From Lachnospiraceae bacterium (GTDB lineage Bacteria; Bacillota; Clostridia; Lachnospirales; Lachnospiraceae), in the NCBI GenBank assembly GCA_017434885.1, contig JAFSGE010000041.1, forward strand, positions 1 to 64,000: a stretch of DNA of 64,000 nucleotides. The letters are read 5' to 3'. The translations under genes and the position numbers were made by a program. Of the stretch, positions 7,659 to 16,891 are shown piece after piece (position 1 is the stretch's first letter; each line of letters starts with the position of its first letter). The notes beneath the pieces are model-generated. The model saw only the letters and a list, made by a program, of their open reading frames with translations. It did not search any database and had not been told where the DNA came from.

Positions 7659-9758
7659 ATGATGAAAAAAGAGAAAACAAAAGCAGAAAAAGTGAAAAAA
7701 GAAAAAGTGCAGAAACCGAAAAAGAAAAAGGCTATCTGGTCACCGGGGCTAAAAGTACAACTTTTTGTAGGTTTTATGATTCCGGTTTGTATTGTGGCAT
7801 TTGTAGGTAATTATGCTTACAAAAAGGCAGCAGACGGTATGCTGAGTAACTATGAAGAGTCTGCAAAGACAGCGATTCAGATGACAGCAACGCTTTTGGA
7901 TTTCGGATTTCAGTCAGTAGATTCCGATTCACTTGAAATATTTAATGATGCAAATATAAAAGATTACGCTTCCGATACCTATAAAAATGACCCGGGAGCA
8001 AAAAGTAATGCTTTGACAAAATCAGAAGCATTAGTCAGAACAAAGCAGTCCAGTAACTCTTTTATTCAGAACGTGGTTATTGTTACATCTGACAGTTTAA
8101 ATGATATTACAACCACTGCCGGTAAAGGAGATAAGACCGGATATTATGAAAAATTTAAAGCAGAAGCACAGCCTTACATTGATGCTGACGATAAAGCAAA
8201 AGCCTGGGCAGGATATCACCCGGTTGTGGATGAGAGATTCAGTACTTCCACAGATGCATATATTTTTGCACAGTATCGAATGGTAAGTTCTAAAAATGCC
8301 TGTGTGGTAATTGATATCAGCAGTAAAAGAATTCAGGAAATTTTGGCAGACTTAAATCTTGGCGAGGGAAGTATTATTGCCTTCGTAACAGATGACGGAA
8401 GAGAATTGTTTATAGATGATACTATGCAGTTTTCTTTTTATGATAAGGAATACTATAAGACAGCAAAGCAGGATGAAACAGGACTTTACAGCTGTTATGT
8501 AGAGTATGAAGGAGAAGAGTATCTTTTTATGTATGGCAGATGTGATACAAATCTTTCATCCATTTGCGCACTGACTCCCAAAGAGGAACTTATGAAGGAA
8601 GCCATTGCCATGCGTTCCGGTATTTTTATGTGGGTTATTATTTCCTGTATATTTGTAGCCATTGTAGGAGCATTTATTATTCTCGGTATCAGCAAAAAAA
8701 TGGGAAGTATTATCAGAAGATTAAAGAAAGTGTCGGAAGGTAATCTTACTGTTGACATGAGAATTAACGACCGTGCAGAGTTCGGAAAGCTTTCACAACA
8801 TATTATGGATACCATTTCCAATACAAAAGATGTTATAACCAAAGTAAAGGACGTATCCGGAGAGGTAAGCCATTATGTCGGTGAGGTAAAAGAATCCGGT
8901 GATAAATTAGAAGTTTCTACTGTTAATATTCAAAATGCCATGGAAGAAATTACAAAAGGTGTAGGACAGCAGGCACTTGACGCAGAGCATTGCTTGGAAA
9001 AGACAGCAATTCTTTCCGAAAAAATTCTTTCTACCAGTGAAAGTGTGAAAGAAATGGGTAGCCTTGCAAAGAATACTCATGCCATGATAGAGGACAGTTC
9101 AGTTAAAATGCAGCATTTGACTGTGCAGGCAGAAGAAACAGGGCAAATTACAGGTCTTTTATCAAAGCAAATCAGTAATCTGAATACAAAGATGAATAGC
9201 ATTCAGACATTGATTGATGCCATAGATGAAATCTCTGATGAAACTTCGCTTCTTTCTCTGAATGCTTCCATTGAAGCGGCAAGAGCAGGAGAAGCCGGAA
9301 GAGGATTTGCGGTGGTAGCGGATTCTATTAAAAGACTGGCAGATAATTCCAAAAAGTCTTCTGATGAAATCAGAAATGTAATTGTTGATATTAACAGTGT
9401 CTTTGATGAAACACAGGTTGTGTTTGAAAAAGTAGGAGCTATGGTAGAAAATCAGGAAGCTACTGTTAAGGAAACTGAGCAGATGTTTGCCGATATGAAG
9501 GAAAATATGAATCAGCTTCTTGAAAATATTTCCAAAAGTGTTGCCGGTATGAACGAAATGGATGCAAACAGAAATGATACACTTGCTTCCATAGAAAGTA
9601 TTTCTGCTGTCTCAGAAGAAACGGCAGCTTCGGCAGAGAATGTAAATGCAACCGTAAGTAATCAGACCTTACAGGTTGAGCAGCTTTCAGGGGTGATGGA
9701 AGAACTTGAAGATAAGATGAAAGAACTCTTGGAAGTAATAGAAAAGTTTATTGTGTAA
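7659..9758 (+). CDS. Methyl-accepting chemotaxis protein
   Basis: This is a 699-residue receptor. A very lysine-rich cytoplasmic N-terminus (1-25) precedes a first membrane helix at about 30-50. A large extracellular sensor of about 270 residues, probably a Cache-type domain, follows. The second helix is near 322-345 and leads into a HAMP linker and the long coiled-coil signalling domain. The conserved tip is visible as [20 protein letters not shown], where CheA and CheW dock. The protein would sense an external ligand and steer motility. AAGGAAGGGGG is the ribosome site; ATG 7659 and 7662 are both possible. No che genes lie nearby. The ligand cannot be read from the sequence. Confidence 0.92.
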   Translation: MMKKEKTKAEKVKKEKVQKPKKKKAIWSPGLKVQLFVGFMIPVCIVAFVGNYAYKKAADGMLSNYEESAKTAIQMTATLLDFGFQSVDSDSLEIFNDANIKDYASDTYKNDPGAKSNALTKSEALVRTKQSSNSFIQNVVIVTSDSLNDITTTAGKGDKTGYYEKFKAEAQPYIDADDKAKAWAGYHPVVDERFSTSTDAYIFAQYRMVSSKNACVVIDISSKRIQEILADLNLGEGSIIAFVTDDGRELFIDDTMQFSFYDKEYYKTAKQDETGLYSCYVEYEGEEYLFMYGRCDTNLSSICALTPKEELMKEAIAMRSGIFMWVIISCIFVAIVGAFIILGISKKMGSIIRRLKKVSEGNLTVDMRINDRAEFGKLSQHIMDTISNTKDVITKVKDVSGEVSHYVGEVKESGDKLEVSTVNIQNAMEEITKGVGQQALDAEHCLEKTAILSEKILSTSESVKEMGSLAKNTHAMIEDSSVKMQHLTVQAEETGQITGLLSKQISNLNTKMNSIQTLIDAIDEISDETSLLSLNASIEAARAGEAGRGFAVVADSIKRLADNSKKSSDEIRNVIVDINSVFDETQVVFEKVGAMVENQEATVKETEQMFADMKENMNQLLENISKSVAGMNEMDANRNDTLASIESISAVSEETAASAENVNATVSNQTLQVEQLSGVMEELEDKMKELLEVIEKFIV

Positions 9759-9794
9759 TTTTAAATTACATAAAAAATATAGGTGTTGCGTTAA

Positions 9795-9824
9795 AAATGC
9801 CGACCGGAAAACCGGTCGGCATTT
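9795..9824. terminator. Bidirectional terminator
   Basis: A perfect 13-bp stem, AAATGCCGACCGG (9795-9807) with CCGGTCGGCATTT (9812-9824) and AAAA loop, lies between two convergent genes. A/T runs lie on both flanks, so it can stop transcripts from either side. Confidence 0.85.
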
Positions 9825-9865
9825 GCGTTATTGATATAAATTTGATTTAGTAAGTAAATGAAGAA

Positions 9866-12208
9866 CTAAACAGTTACGGTAATATCGGCATTACCTGATA
9901 AAGTAATTACTGTATCCTTACCGTCAATCTTCATTTCGCCCTGTGAAACAGAGGCAGCAACTACATTTACAAGTCTGATGCTGTAAGCGTTATCGGTCTT
10001 TACGCTAATCTGAATTTGACCTTCATTTTTAATTGCAGTTACGGAAAGCTCTTCTTTCTGGTCCATGCCGTAAATAACGGTGGATGTTTCTTTTCCGTCC
10101 TTGAGAGCATAGATACGAAGTTCAGCGTTATTACCGTAATCATAGTCAGGCTTATCATCATGGGCACCTAAAGCAACGATGGAGTTTTCTTTTACCATAA
10201 GAGGAATGCTTAAGTAATCATGCTTTTCTGTAATCCAGCCTGCACCTTCCTTTTCTTCTCCGGTGAAGAAGTTTGTCCAGGTTCCCTTCGGCAGATAGTA
10301 TTCTGCAATGCTCTGGTCATTGAAGATAGGAGCAACTAAGAGATTGTCACCTAACATATACTGTTTATCAACGTAGTGACAAGTCTTGTCTTCTGTATAT
10401 TCCAAAACCATACTTCTCATAGTAGGGATACCTGATTTGGAAGTATCAATAGATGTCTTATAGAGATAAGGCATAATTTTTGCTTTCAATCTGGTGAAAA
10501 ATCTTACAACATCAACTGCTTCCTCATCATAAGCCCAGGGAACTCTGTAGGAAGAGCTTCCGTGGAGTCTGGAGTGTGAAGATAAAAGTCCGAAAGCAAC
10601 CCATCTCTTATAAACGTCTGCAGTAGAAGTACTTTCAAATCCACCGATATCATGTGCCCAGTAACCGAATCCGCTCATTAACAGAGAGAGACCGCCGCGA
10701 AGGCTTTCTTCCATGGATTCGTAATCGGACCAGCAGTCACCGCCCCAGTGTACAGGGAATTTCTGACCACCAACGGTCGCAGAACGTGCAAACAATACAG
10801 CTTCACCTTTACCGCGTTTTCTTTCCAATAATTCATAAACACACTTGTTGTAAAGATATGTATAGTAGTTGTGCATCTTCTTCGGGTCGGAACCGTCAAA
10901 GTATACAACATCTTCTGTAGGAATTCTCTCACCGAAGTCTGTCTTGAAGCAGTCAACACCCATATCCATCAGAACCTCCAGTTTATCCTGGAACCACTTG
11001 TAAGCATCAGGGTTGGTAAAGTCTACGATTGCCATACCGGGTTGCCACATATCCCACTGCCAAACCTGTCCGTTCTTACGCTTGATGAAATAACCTTTTT
11101 CAGCGCCCTCATCAAACAGGCAGGATTCCTGTCCGATATAGGAGTTAATCCATACACAGATATTTAAACCTTTTGCTTTGATACGTTTTAACATGCCTTC
11201 CGGGTCGGGGAATACACGGCTGTCCCATGTAAAGTCTGACCAATGGAATTCTTTCATCCAGAAACAGTCAAAATGGAATGTTCTAAGAGGAATACCTCTG
11301 TCAAGCATGCCGTCTACAAAGCTCATAACAGTTTCTTCGTCGTAATTGGTGGTAAAGGATGTGGAGAGCCACAATCCGAAAGTCCAAGGTGCGGGAAGAG
11401 TAGGCTTTCCGGTAAGGTCTGTATATTTGGTAAGTACTTCTTTCATGGTAGGACCGTTGATTAAGAAGTAATCGAGATAACATCCTTCTACGGAAAACTC
11501 TGTTCTAGTAACCATTTCGGTTGCCACTTCAAAGGAAACCATTTCGGGGTGGTTAACCAGTACACCATAACCTTTGTTTGTAATATAAAAAGGAATATTT
11601 TTGTAAGACTGTTCGGTACTGGTACCGCCGTCTGCATTCCAGATGTCAACGCTCTGTCCGTTCTTTACAAAGGGAGTGAAGCGTTCTCCCATACCGTAAA
11701 CAAGTTCGCCTACTGATAAAGAGAGCATCTGACGGATGTAAGTATCCTGATTGTCACCCTTGTCATAAGCGTAACCTTTCCAGTCAGTCTTCATAAGAGC
11801 AAGGTCACGACCGGATGATTTGGTGATGACCTCACCGTCTCTTAAGTAGGTCATGGAGAAGGGATTTTTGGTAATGGCAAGAGTAAGTGAGCCGCTTACA
11901 ATTTTAATTTCCTTCTCACTGTCTTCTACCTGAAGAGGTAATTCTTCATTCAGTTCCAGTTCAAAAGCGGGTGTATTTACCACAGCTCCTTTGTGATGAT
12001 AGGTACGCACACGCATAATGTCGGGTGCGGGGGATGTAATTTCCAAAGTAAGATTGATACATCCTAAAGTGTCACCCCTGCTTGTAATATGAATGGTGGG
12101 TGCACATAAAGTTACTTTTTTTTCTTCAATTTTGGTGAAATAGACTTCCTGCGGCGCATGGCAGCCGTAGCCTTCTTTTTGTAACCAGCATCCGTTACTG
12201 AATTTCAT
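9866..12208 (-). CDS. yicI: GH31 alpha-xylosidase (YicI type)
   Basis: This 780-residue enzyme matches the YicI pattern from the first residues (MKFSNGCWL) through the (beta/alpha)8 barrel. The nucleophile is D424 in FKTDFGERIP, with FDGSDPKKMHNYY after it. The acid/base is D491 in HWGGDCWSDYESM. These correspond to D416 and D482 of E. coli YicI. It removes alpha-linked xylose from xylosylated oligosaccharides such as isoprimeverose or xyloglucan fragments. There is no signal peptide, so it acts in the cytoplasm on imported sugars. It is transcribed away from the YesM-type kinase and belongs to the 10-34 kb glycan locus. The ribosome site AGAAAGGAAT precedes the minus-strand ATG. Confidence 0.93.
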   Translation of the reverse strand: MKFSNGCWLQKEGYGCHAPQEVYFTKIEEKKVTLCAPTIHITSRGDTLGCINLTLEITSPAPDIMRVRTYHHKGAVVNTPAFELELNEELPLQVEDSEKEIKIVSGSLTLAITKNPFSMTYLRDGEVITKSSGRDLALMKTDWKGYAYDKGDNQDTYIRQMLSLSVGELVYGMGERFTPFVKNGQSVDIWNADGGTSTEQSYKNIPFYITNKGYGVLVNHPEMVSFEVATEMVTRTEFSVEGCYLDYFLINGPTMKEVLTKYTDLTGKPTLPAPWTFGLWLSTSFTTNYDEETVMSFVDGMLDRGIPLRTFHFDCFWMKEFHWSDFTWDSRVFPDPEGMLKRIKAKGLNICVWINSYIGQESCLFDEGAEKGYFIKRKNGQVWQWDMWQPGMAIVDFTNPDAYKWFQDKLEVLMDMGVDCFKTDFGERIPTEDVVYFDGSDPKKMHNYYTYLYNKCVYELLERKRGKGEAVLFARSATVGGQKFPVHWGGDCWSDYESMEESLRGGLSLLMSGFGYWAHDIGGFESTSTADVYKRWVAFGLLSSHSRLHGSSSYRVPWAYDEEAVDVVRFFTRLKAKIMPYLYKTSIDTSKSGIPTMRSMVLEYTEDKTCHYVDKQYMLGDNLLVAPIFNDQSIAEYYLPKGTWTNFFTGEEKEGAGWITEKHDYLSIPLMVKENSIVALGAHDDKPDYDYGNNAELRIYALKDGKETSTVIYGMDQKEELSVTAIKNEGQIQISVKTDNAYSIRLVNVVAASVSQGEMKIDGKDTVITLSGNADITVTV

Positions 12209-12399
12209 AAATTTGTACCGATTCCTTTCTGAATAATTTATTTGAAATCAAAGTTTTACAAATACAATTATAATAAAGAAAAAAGTATTTGAATACGGAT
12301 ATTTTTTCATATGAAATACGTCATTTTTCTACTGTTTACAAATTGAAAAATACTATTTATACTTACCATAAGGTACATTTTACGGAGAAAGCACAACCT
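12209..12399. promoter_or_regulatory. AT-rich divergent promoter region (GH31 / sensor kinase)
   Basis: About 190 bases separate the alpha-xylosidase start (minus) from the kinase start (plus). Overlapping TATAAT boxes occur on both strands near 12267-12274. Neither has a convincing -35, as expected if the locus needs activation by its AraC-type response regulator. TACGGAGAAAG supplies the kinase ribosome site. Confidence 0.45.
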
Positions 12400-14247
12400 A
12401 TGAAGCTGAAAAGTAATTTTAAACTTTTTAAAAATTTTTTTAATAGAGCAAATATCAAAAAACAGCTTTATACCATTTACTTTATAGCTGTTCTTTTACC
12501 GATTCTGATTATAGGTACTTTCCTGATTATCAATACAAGAAATATGCTTACCAATTATCATAGAGATTTGCTTCAGTCCGATAACCTGCGGGTAAAAACA
12601 ATCTTGTTTGAGATTACTACACAGGTTTATAACATATCGGAGGATTTGGCTTCCAATAAGGATATCAAGAGAATTATTTCCAGAAGTTACTATGTGAAAC
12701 CTTATATGATAGAAAGTCTTTCGGATTTTACACTGGTAGATAATTACAATAATAATTATGCGGAAATAGACAGCATTGAGATTTATACAGATAACTTCGG
12801 TTTTATGGACTATAAACAGTTCTATAAGGCAGACAAAAAAATGCAAAAAGAAGACTGGTTTATACGCGCCATCAATCAGAACAGTGTATTTTGGATGCCG
12901 ATGACGGATACTGATGAGTACGGAAATGAATATTGGAATCTTTGTCTGGTGAGAAAAATTCCAATGGCGGATTCCAAATATAACGGTGTACTTGTTATAA
13001 AAATCAGCGATAATTATTTAAAGACAAGATTGGGAAGTCAGGAATATGATACCATGGTTTCCGTTGACAGAATGCCTGTTTTTTTCAGTTCCGACAAGAG
13101 TGCTTACGGCACACGTCAGAAAGTAGATATTAATTATAATGAAGACTATTATGAATATGAAGGGGATTTAAAAATAAACGGTATCCCATGTTTTGTCGAT
13201 GTGTCCACGTTACATATGTATCAATCAGATTCAAAGGCATATGTGTGTACCATCAATGACCAGGCTTATCAGAATATTCTTTCCATTTCTAATATTTGTA
13301 TTGCAATTATTCTGGTAGCTGCCCTGCTGCCGGCAGTAGTTATTCACTTTTTTACGGATTATTTCACTGACCGTATTTTTACGTTACGTCAGGCCATGCA
13401 TCAGGTAAGTAATGAGAATTATGAGATTGTAAACTCTGTACAGGGAAAAGATGAAGTATCGGAAGCTTTTGCTGATTTAGAGGTCATGGTACAGAACATT
13501 AAGCAAAAGGATGCGGATATGTATGAAGCCCGTTTGAATGAACAACAGCTTGCCAGTGAACAGCAGGCCATGGAGTTTAAGATGCTTGCCAGTCAGATAA
13601 ATCCTCATTTTTTATACAATACGTTGGAAACCATTCGTATGAAGGCTTACACTGCAGGAGACAGGGAGGTGGCAACTGCCATTAAGCTTCTCGGAAAATC
13701 CATGCGGTATGTGCTTGAGAATACCGGAACCAGTTTTACTACTTTAAGGAAAGAACTGGACCATGTAGAAAATTATTTGAAAATACAAAAGCTCCGGTTC
13801 GGAGATAAATTTGACAGTAAATTTGAGATATCAGAAGAGATACAGACAGATTTTCTCTATATCCTGCCGCTTCTGTTGCAGCCGGTAGTGGAAAATGCCA
13901 TTCTTCACGGAATGGAAGAAAAAGAGACCGGCGGAATGGTAATTATTTCTGTTTACAGGCAGTTAGAAGGGGAAGAACTTCTTTGTATTAAGGTGAGTGA
14001 TAACGGTTGCGGTATGACAAGAGAGCAGCTCGAGATGCTCAGAAGCAGTATCGAAGTAAAAGATATCAGCAGGAGTAAGAGTATCGGACTTTATAACATT
14101 CATCAGCGTATCAAGTTAAATTACGGGCAGCAGTACGGTATCCGGATTGACTCTATGCCGGGAAGCGGAACCACCATCAGGATATTGATTCCTTATGAAA
14201 GGGCAAAAGAGGAAATTTTTAGTAAGGATGTAAAAATGATACCTTAA
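12400..14247 (+). CDS. YesM-type sensor histidine kinase
   Basis: This 615-residue membrane kinase starts at ATG 12400 (MKLKSNFKLF), preceded by ACGGAGAAAG. The frame is open farther upstream but without a ribosome site. TM1 spans about residues 25-48, then comes an extracellular sensor of about 250 residues, and TM2 lies near 300-322. A HAMP-like linker is followed by a His_kinase domain with H403 in QINPHFLYNTLE and an ATPase domain with VVENAILHG and DNGCGM. It would sense extracellular oligosaccharide or the loaded binding protein and phosphorylate the YesN-type regulator at 24223-25788. The partner sits 10 kb away on the other strand, an unusual split for a pair normally adjacent. Confidence 0.92.
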   Translation: MKLKSNFKLFKNFFNRANIKKQLYTIYFIAVLLPILIIGTFLIINTRNMLTNYHRDLLQSDNLRVKTILFEITTQVYNISEDLASNKDIKRIISRSYYVKPYMIESLSDFTLVDNYNNNYAEIDSIEIYTDNFGFMDYKQFYKADKKMQKEDWFIRAINQNSVFWMPMTDTDEYGNEYWNLCLVRKIPMADSKYNGVLVIKISDNYLKTRLGSQEYDTMVSVDRMPVFFSSDKSAYGTRQKVDINYNEDYYEYEGDLKINGIPCFVDVSTLHMYQSDSKAYVCTINDQAYQNILSISNICIAIILVAALLPAVVIHFFTDYFTDRIFTLRQAMHQVSNENYEIVNSVQGKDEVSEAFADLEVMVQNIKQKDADMYEARLNEQQLASEQQAMEFKMLASQINPHFLYNTLETIRMKAYTAGDREVATAIKLLGKSMRYVLENTGTSFTTLRKELDHVENYLKIQKLRFGDKFDSKFEISEEIQTDFLYILPLLLQPVVENAILHGMEEKETGGMVIISVYRQLEGEELLCIKVSDNGCGMTREQLEMLRSSIEVKDISRSKSIGLYNIHQRIKLNYGQQYGIRIDSMPGSGTTIRILIPYERAKEEIFSKDVKMIP

Positions 14248-14262
14248 AAACAAAAAATGAAT

Positions 14263-14358
14263 GTATTTTTCCTCAAGTATTTACAGTATTTTTATTTTTT
14301 TAAGTTTTATATAATAAATACATCAAGAAATCCTTGTGATTTTTTGGTGTATTTTTTT
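14263..14358 (+). promoter_or_regulatory. Probable transporter promoter with an overlapping attenuator-like hairpin
   Basis: TATAAT occurs at 14320-14325. Immediately after it, AAATACATCAA (14326-14336) can pair with TTGGTGTATTT (14344-14354), followed by T to 14358. Upstream, GTATTT occurs three times (14263, 14277, 14286) and could be regulator contacts. No good -35 is visible, fitting an activator-dependent promoter. The hairpin may instead be the terminator of the kinase gene. The first permease starts 28 bases later. Confidence 0.45.
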
Positions 14359-14386
14359 GGCATTTGAAAAGGGAGGAAAAAGGTAA

Positions 14387-15838
14387 ATGAAAAACAGCAA
14401 GACTTCAAGAGAACAAGCTTCGGATAAGCTGTATTACCTGATTAGAATTTTAATTCTTATATCAGTAATATTCTTGTTTATTCCGGCTTTAAACCCGGCA
14501 AGAATCTGCGGTATGATTAATAAGAACATGTCCCTGTTTACATCCGGTATTTCTTATTCTTCACTGACAGCAGAATTCGGAAGAGCTTTTAAGAAGGAAT
14601 GGGTGTCCGAATCCTCGCTTCAGCTTTTATATGCATCTGCACTTGCATTATGCTTAGGTATTGCAGCAAACGGTGCAAGCGGATGTATGTCACTTGGAAA
14701 TATAAAGTTTAAAAAACTGGGCAATCTGATTTCCGTAATCGGATGTGCCGTAGAAGCAATCAGTTTAGCAGGTATCTACGTTGCTTATCAGCAGGTAGCA
14801 GCAACCAGCAAGCCCAAAAAAGTAGAGCCTATGTTTCCTCAGGGCTTTTGGATGGTGGCCGCTATCGTTGCAGTAATTTTAGTAGGTTCTTTAATACAGA
14901 TAGTTCTTCTTTCCAAGAGTAAGAAGGAAGAAAAGTTTGAGATGGAAACACAGTATAAGTTATTTCTTATGCTGATGCCGTTCCTTGCACTGACTGCAGT
15001 ATTTTCTTATCTGCCTCTTTGGGGTTGGAGATATGCCTTCTTTGATTATAAAGCAGGTGATACCTTAACAATGGATAAGTTTGTCGGATTTAAGTGGTTC
15101 CAGGAATTAATTAAGAATCCGGCTACAGTCAGAGATATCGTAAAAGTAATGAAAAATACACTTGCAATGAGTGGTCTGGGAATTGCAACAAGCTGGCTTC
15201 CGATGGCATTTGCGATTTTCTTATGTGAAATGAAGAACTTAAAATTCAGAAGATTTGTACAGACATTTACAACCATTCCTAACTTTATCAGCTGGGTTTT
15301 GGTATATGCGATTGCATTTTGTATTTTCTCTACAGACGGCTTTATCAGCAGTTTAATGGTAAACATGGGTATCTGGGAATCAGGAAAGAACTTCCTGATG
15401 GACGGTTCTCACACATGGCTTAAGATGTGGGCATGGGGAACATGGAAAGGTATCGGATGGAGCGCCATTATTTACATAGCAGGTATCTCCGGTATTGACC
15501 AGCAGCTTTATGAAGCAGCTACCGTGGACGGTGCAGGAAGATTCCAGAAGATGTGGCATATTACGGTTCCCGGATTAACATCCACATTCTTCGTATTGCT
15601 TCTTATGTCGATTGCAAACATTTTAAGTAACGGTATGGATCAGTATCTGGTATTTGAAAATGCAACCAATACAGATACCATCAGAGTACTTGACTTGTAT
15701 GTATATAAGCTTGGTATCGGTCAGGGTTCCATCCCTCTTACAACGGTGGTAAGTATGCTGAAGTCAATTATCAGTGTAATCTTACTGTTTAGTGCGAATA
15801 AAGTATCCAAACTGATTCGTGGCGAAAGTATTATTTAG
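14387..15838 (+). CDS. Sugar ABC transporter permease (CUT1, LplB/YesP type) with an N-terminal extension
   Basis: This 483-residue polytopic protein is about 170 residues longer than usual for its family. The last 300 residues are a normal binding-protein-dependent permease with EAATVDGAGRFQKMWHITVPG, the EAA loop that contacts the ATPase. The first 185 residues hold about four extra membrane helices. It forms the channel with the permease encoded 11 bases downstream and receives sugar from the lipoprotein at 16892. No ATPase gene is present in the locus, so a shared MsmK/MsmX-type ATPase encoded elsewhere is expected. GGGAGGAAAAAGG is the ribosome site. Confidence 0.9.
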   Translation: MKNSKTSREQASDKLYYLIRILILISVIFLFIPALNPARICGMINKNMSLFTSGISYSSLTAEFGRAFKKEWVSESSLQLLYASALALCLGIAANGASGCMSLGNIKFKKLGNLISVIGCAVEAISLAGIYVAYQQVAATSKPKKVEPMFPQGFWMVAAIVAVILVGSLIQIVLLSKSKKEEKFEMETQYKLFLMLMPFLALTAVFSYLPLWGWRYAFFDYKAGDTLTMDKFVGFKWFQELIKNPATVRDIVKVMKNTLAMSGLGIATSWLPMAFAIFLCEMKNLKFRRFVQTFTTIPNFISWVLVYAIAFCIFSTDGFISSLMVNMGIWESGKNFLMDGSHTWLKMWAWGTWKGIGWSAIIYIAGISGIDQQLYEAATVDGAGRFQKMWHITVPGLTSTFFVLLLMSIANILSNGMDQYLVFENATNTDTIRVLDLYVYKLGIGQGSIPLTTVVSMLKSIISVILLFSANKVSKLIRGESII

Positions 15839-15849
15839 GAGGTGGAAGC

Positions 15850-16815
15850 ATGGCAAAGACAGCACAGGAAAAAGCTGATTTAAAAGCGGAAAAATTATAC
15901 AAAAAAACACATAAGCGCAGATTTAAACTGAAAGTCGGCGACATTATATTTGAAAGCATCAACTACCTGGTATTTACCTTATTTACGCTGACCTGTATTT
16001 TCCCCTTCTATTATCTGTTTATTAACACGATTAGTGATAATGACATGGTATTAAAGGGAACCATCAACTTTATACCGAGAGGACTTCATTTAGGGAACTA
16101 TGCATCCTTGCTTAATGTAGGTGATTTATCAACTTCTTTTATGGTGTCTGTAGCCAGAACCATTCTCGGAACGGCACTGATGGTACTTGCTTCCGGTCTG
16201 ATTGGTTATCTGGTTACCAAGCAGGAAATGTGGCACAGAAAATTCTGGTATCGTTTTCTGGTAATTACAATGTATTTTAATGCAGGTATTATTCCTGTAT
16301 TCCTGAATATGCAGATGTTAGGTCTGACCAACAGCTTCTGGGTATATATCATTCCCGGTATTGTGGCACCTTATAATATCATTTTGGTTAAGACCTACAT
16401 AGAGTCCATTCCCGCAGAGCTGGAAGAAAGTGCAGCCATTGACGGTGCGACTCATATGACAATTTTCAGAAAGATTATCTGGCCATTAAGTAAGCCGATT
16501 CTTGCAACCATTGCCATCTTTGGTGCGGTTGGACACTGGAATTCTTTTACGGATTCCCTGATTTACATGCAGTCTGCTCCTGAGTTATATACTTTGCAGC
16601 ACAGATTGTATATCTACTTAAATCAGGCGTCCAACTTAAAGTCCCTGATGCAGTCGGGCGGCGCGGTAAGCGAAGCAGCAATCCAGTCGGCTCTTAGCGG
16701 AAAGATTATCAAATATACCATCTCCATGGTTACCGTAATTCCTATCCTGCTGGTATATCCTTTCCTGCAGAGATATTTCGAAGAAGGTATTATGCTTGGA
16801 GCGGTAAAAGGTTAA
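15850..16815 (+). CDS. Sugar ABC transporter permease (CUT1, LplC/YesQ type)
   Basis: This 321-residue permease has six membrane helices after a basic N-terminus. The EAA loop reads ELEESAAIDGATHMTIFRKI. It pairs with the permease ending 11 bases upstream to form the heterodimeric channel of an oligosaccharide importer. TAGGAGGTGGAAGC contains the ribosome site. The length is slightly above the family norm because of the 35-residue lysine-rich N-terminal tail. It is co-transcribed with the binding protein. Confidence 0.92.
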   Translation: MAKTAQEKADLKAEKLYKKTHKRRFKLKVGDIIFESINYLVFTLFTLTCIFPFYYLFINTISDNDMVLKGTINFIPRGLHLGNYASLLNVGDLSTSFMVSVARTILGTALMVLASGLIGYLVTKQEMWHRKFWYRFLVITMYFNAGIIPVFLNMQMLGLTNSFWVYIIPGIVAPYNIILVKTYIESIPAELEESAAIDGATHMTIFRKIIWPLSKPILATIAIFGAVGHWNSFTDSLIYMQSAPELYTLQHRLYIYLNQASNLKSLMQSGGAVSEAAIQSALSGKIIKYTISMVTVIPILLVYPFLQRYFEEGIMLGAVKG

Positions 16816-16837
16816 CTTATTGTTACACATACTTACG

Positions 16838-16868
16838 GTGTTATCCGCATAAGCGGCATTAATAACAC
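16838..16868 (+). other. Intra-operon hairpin before the binding-protein gene
   Basis: GTGTTAT (16838-16844) pairs with ATAACAC (16862-16868), and CCGC/GCGG form an inner stem around ATAA. There is no T-run. Such a structure between permease and binding-protein genes often marks mRNA processing that stabilises the abundant binding-protein message. That role is inferred. Confidence 0.5.
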
Positions 16869-16891
16869 AGAAAAAAGGAGGAAGAAAAAGT

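Noticed and set aside
10654-11464. Plus-strand open frames opposite the GH31 gene
   Set aside because: They are antisense shadows. The minus-strand GH31 reading frame is complete with both catalytic Asp residues.
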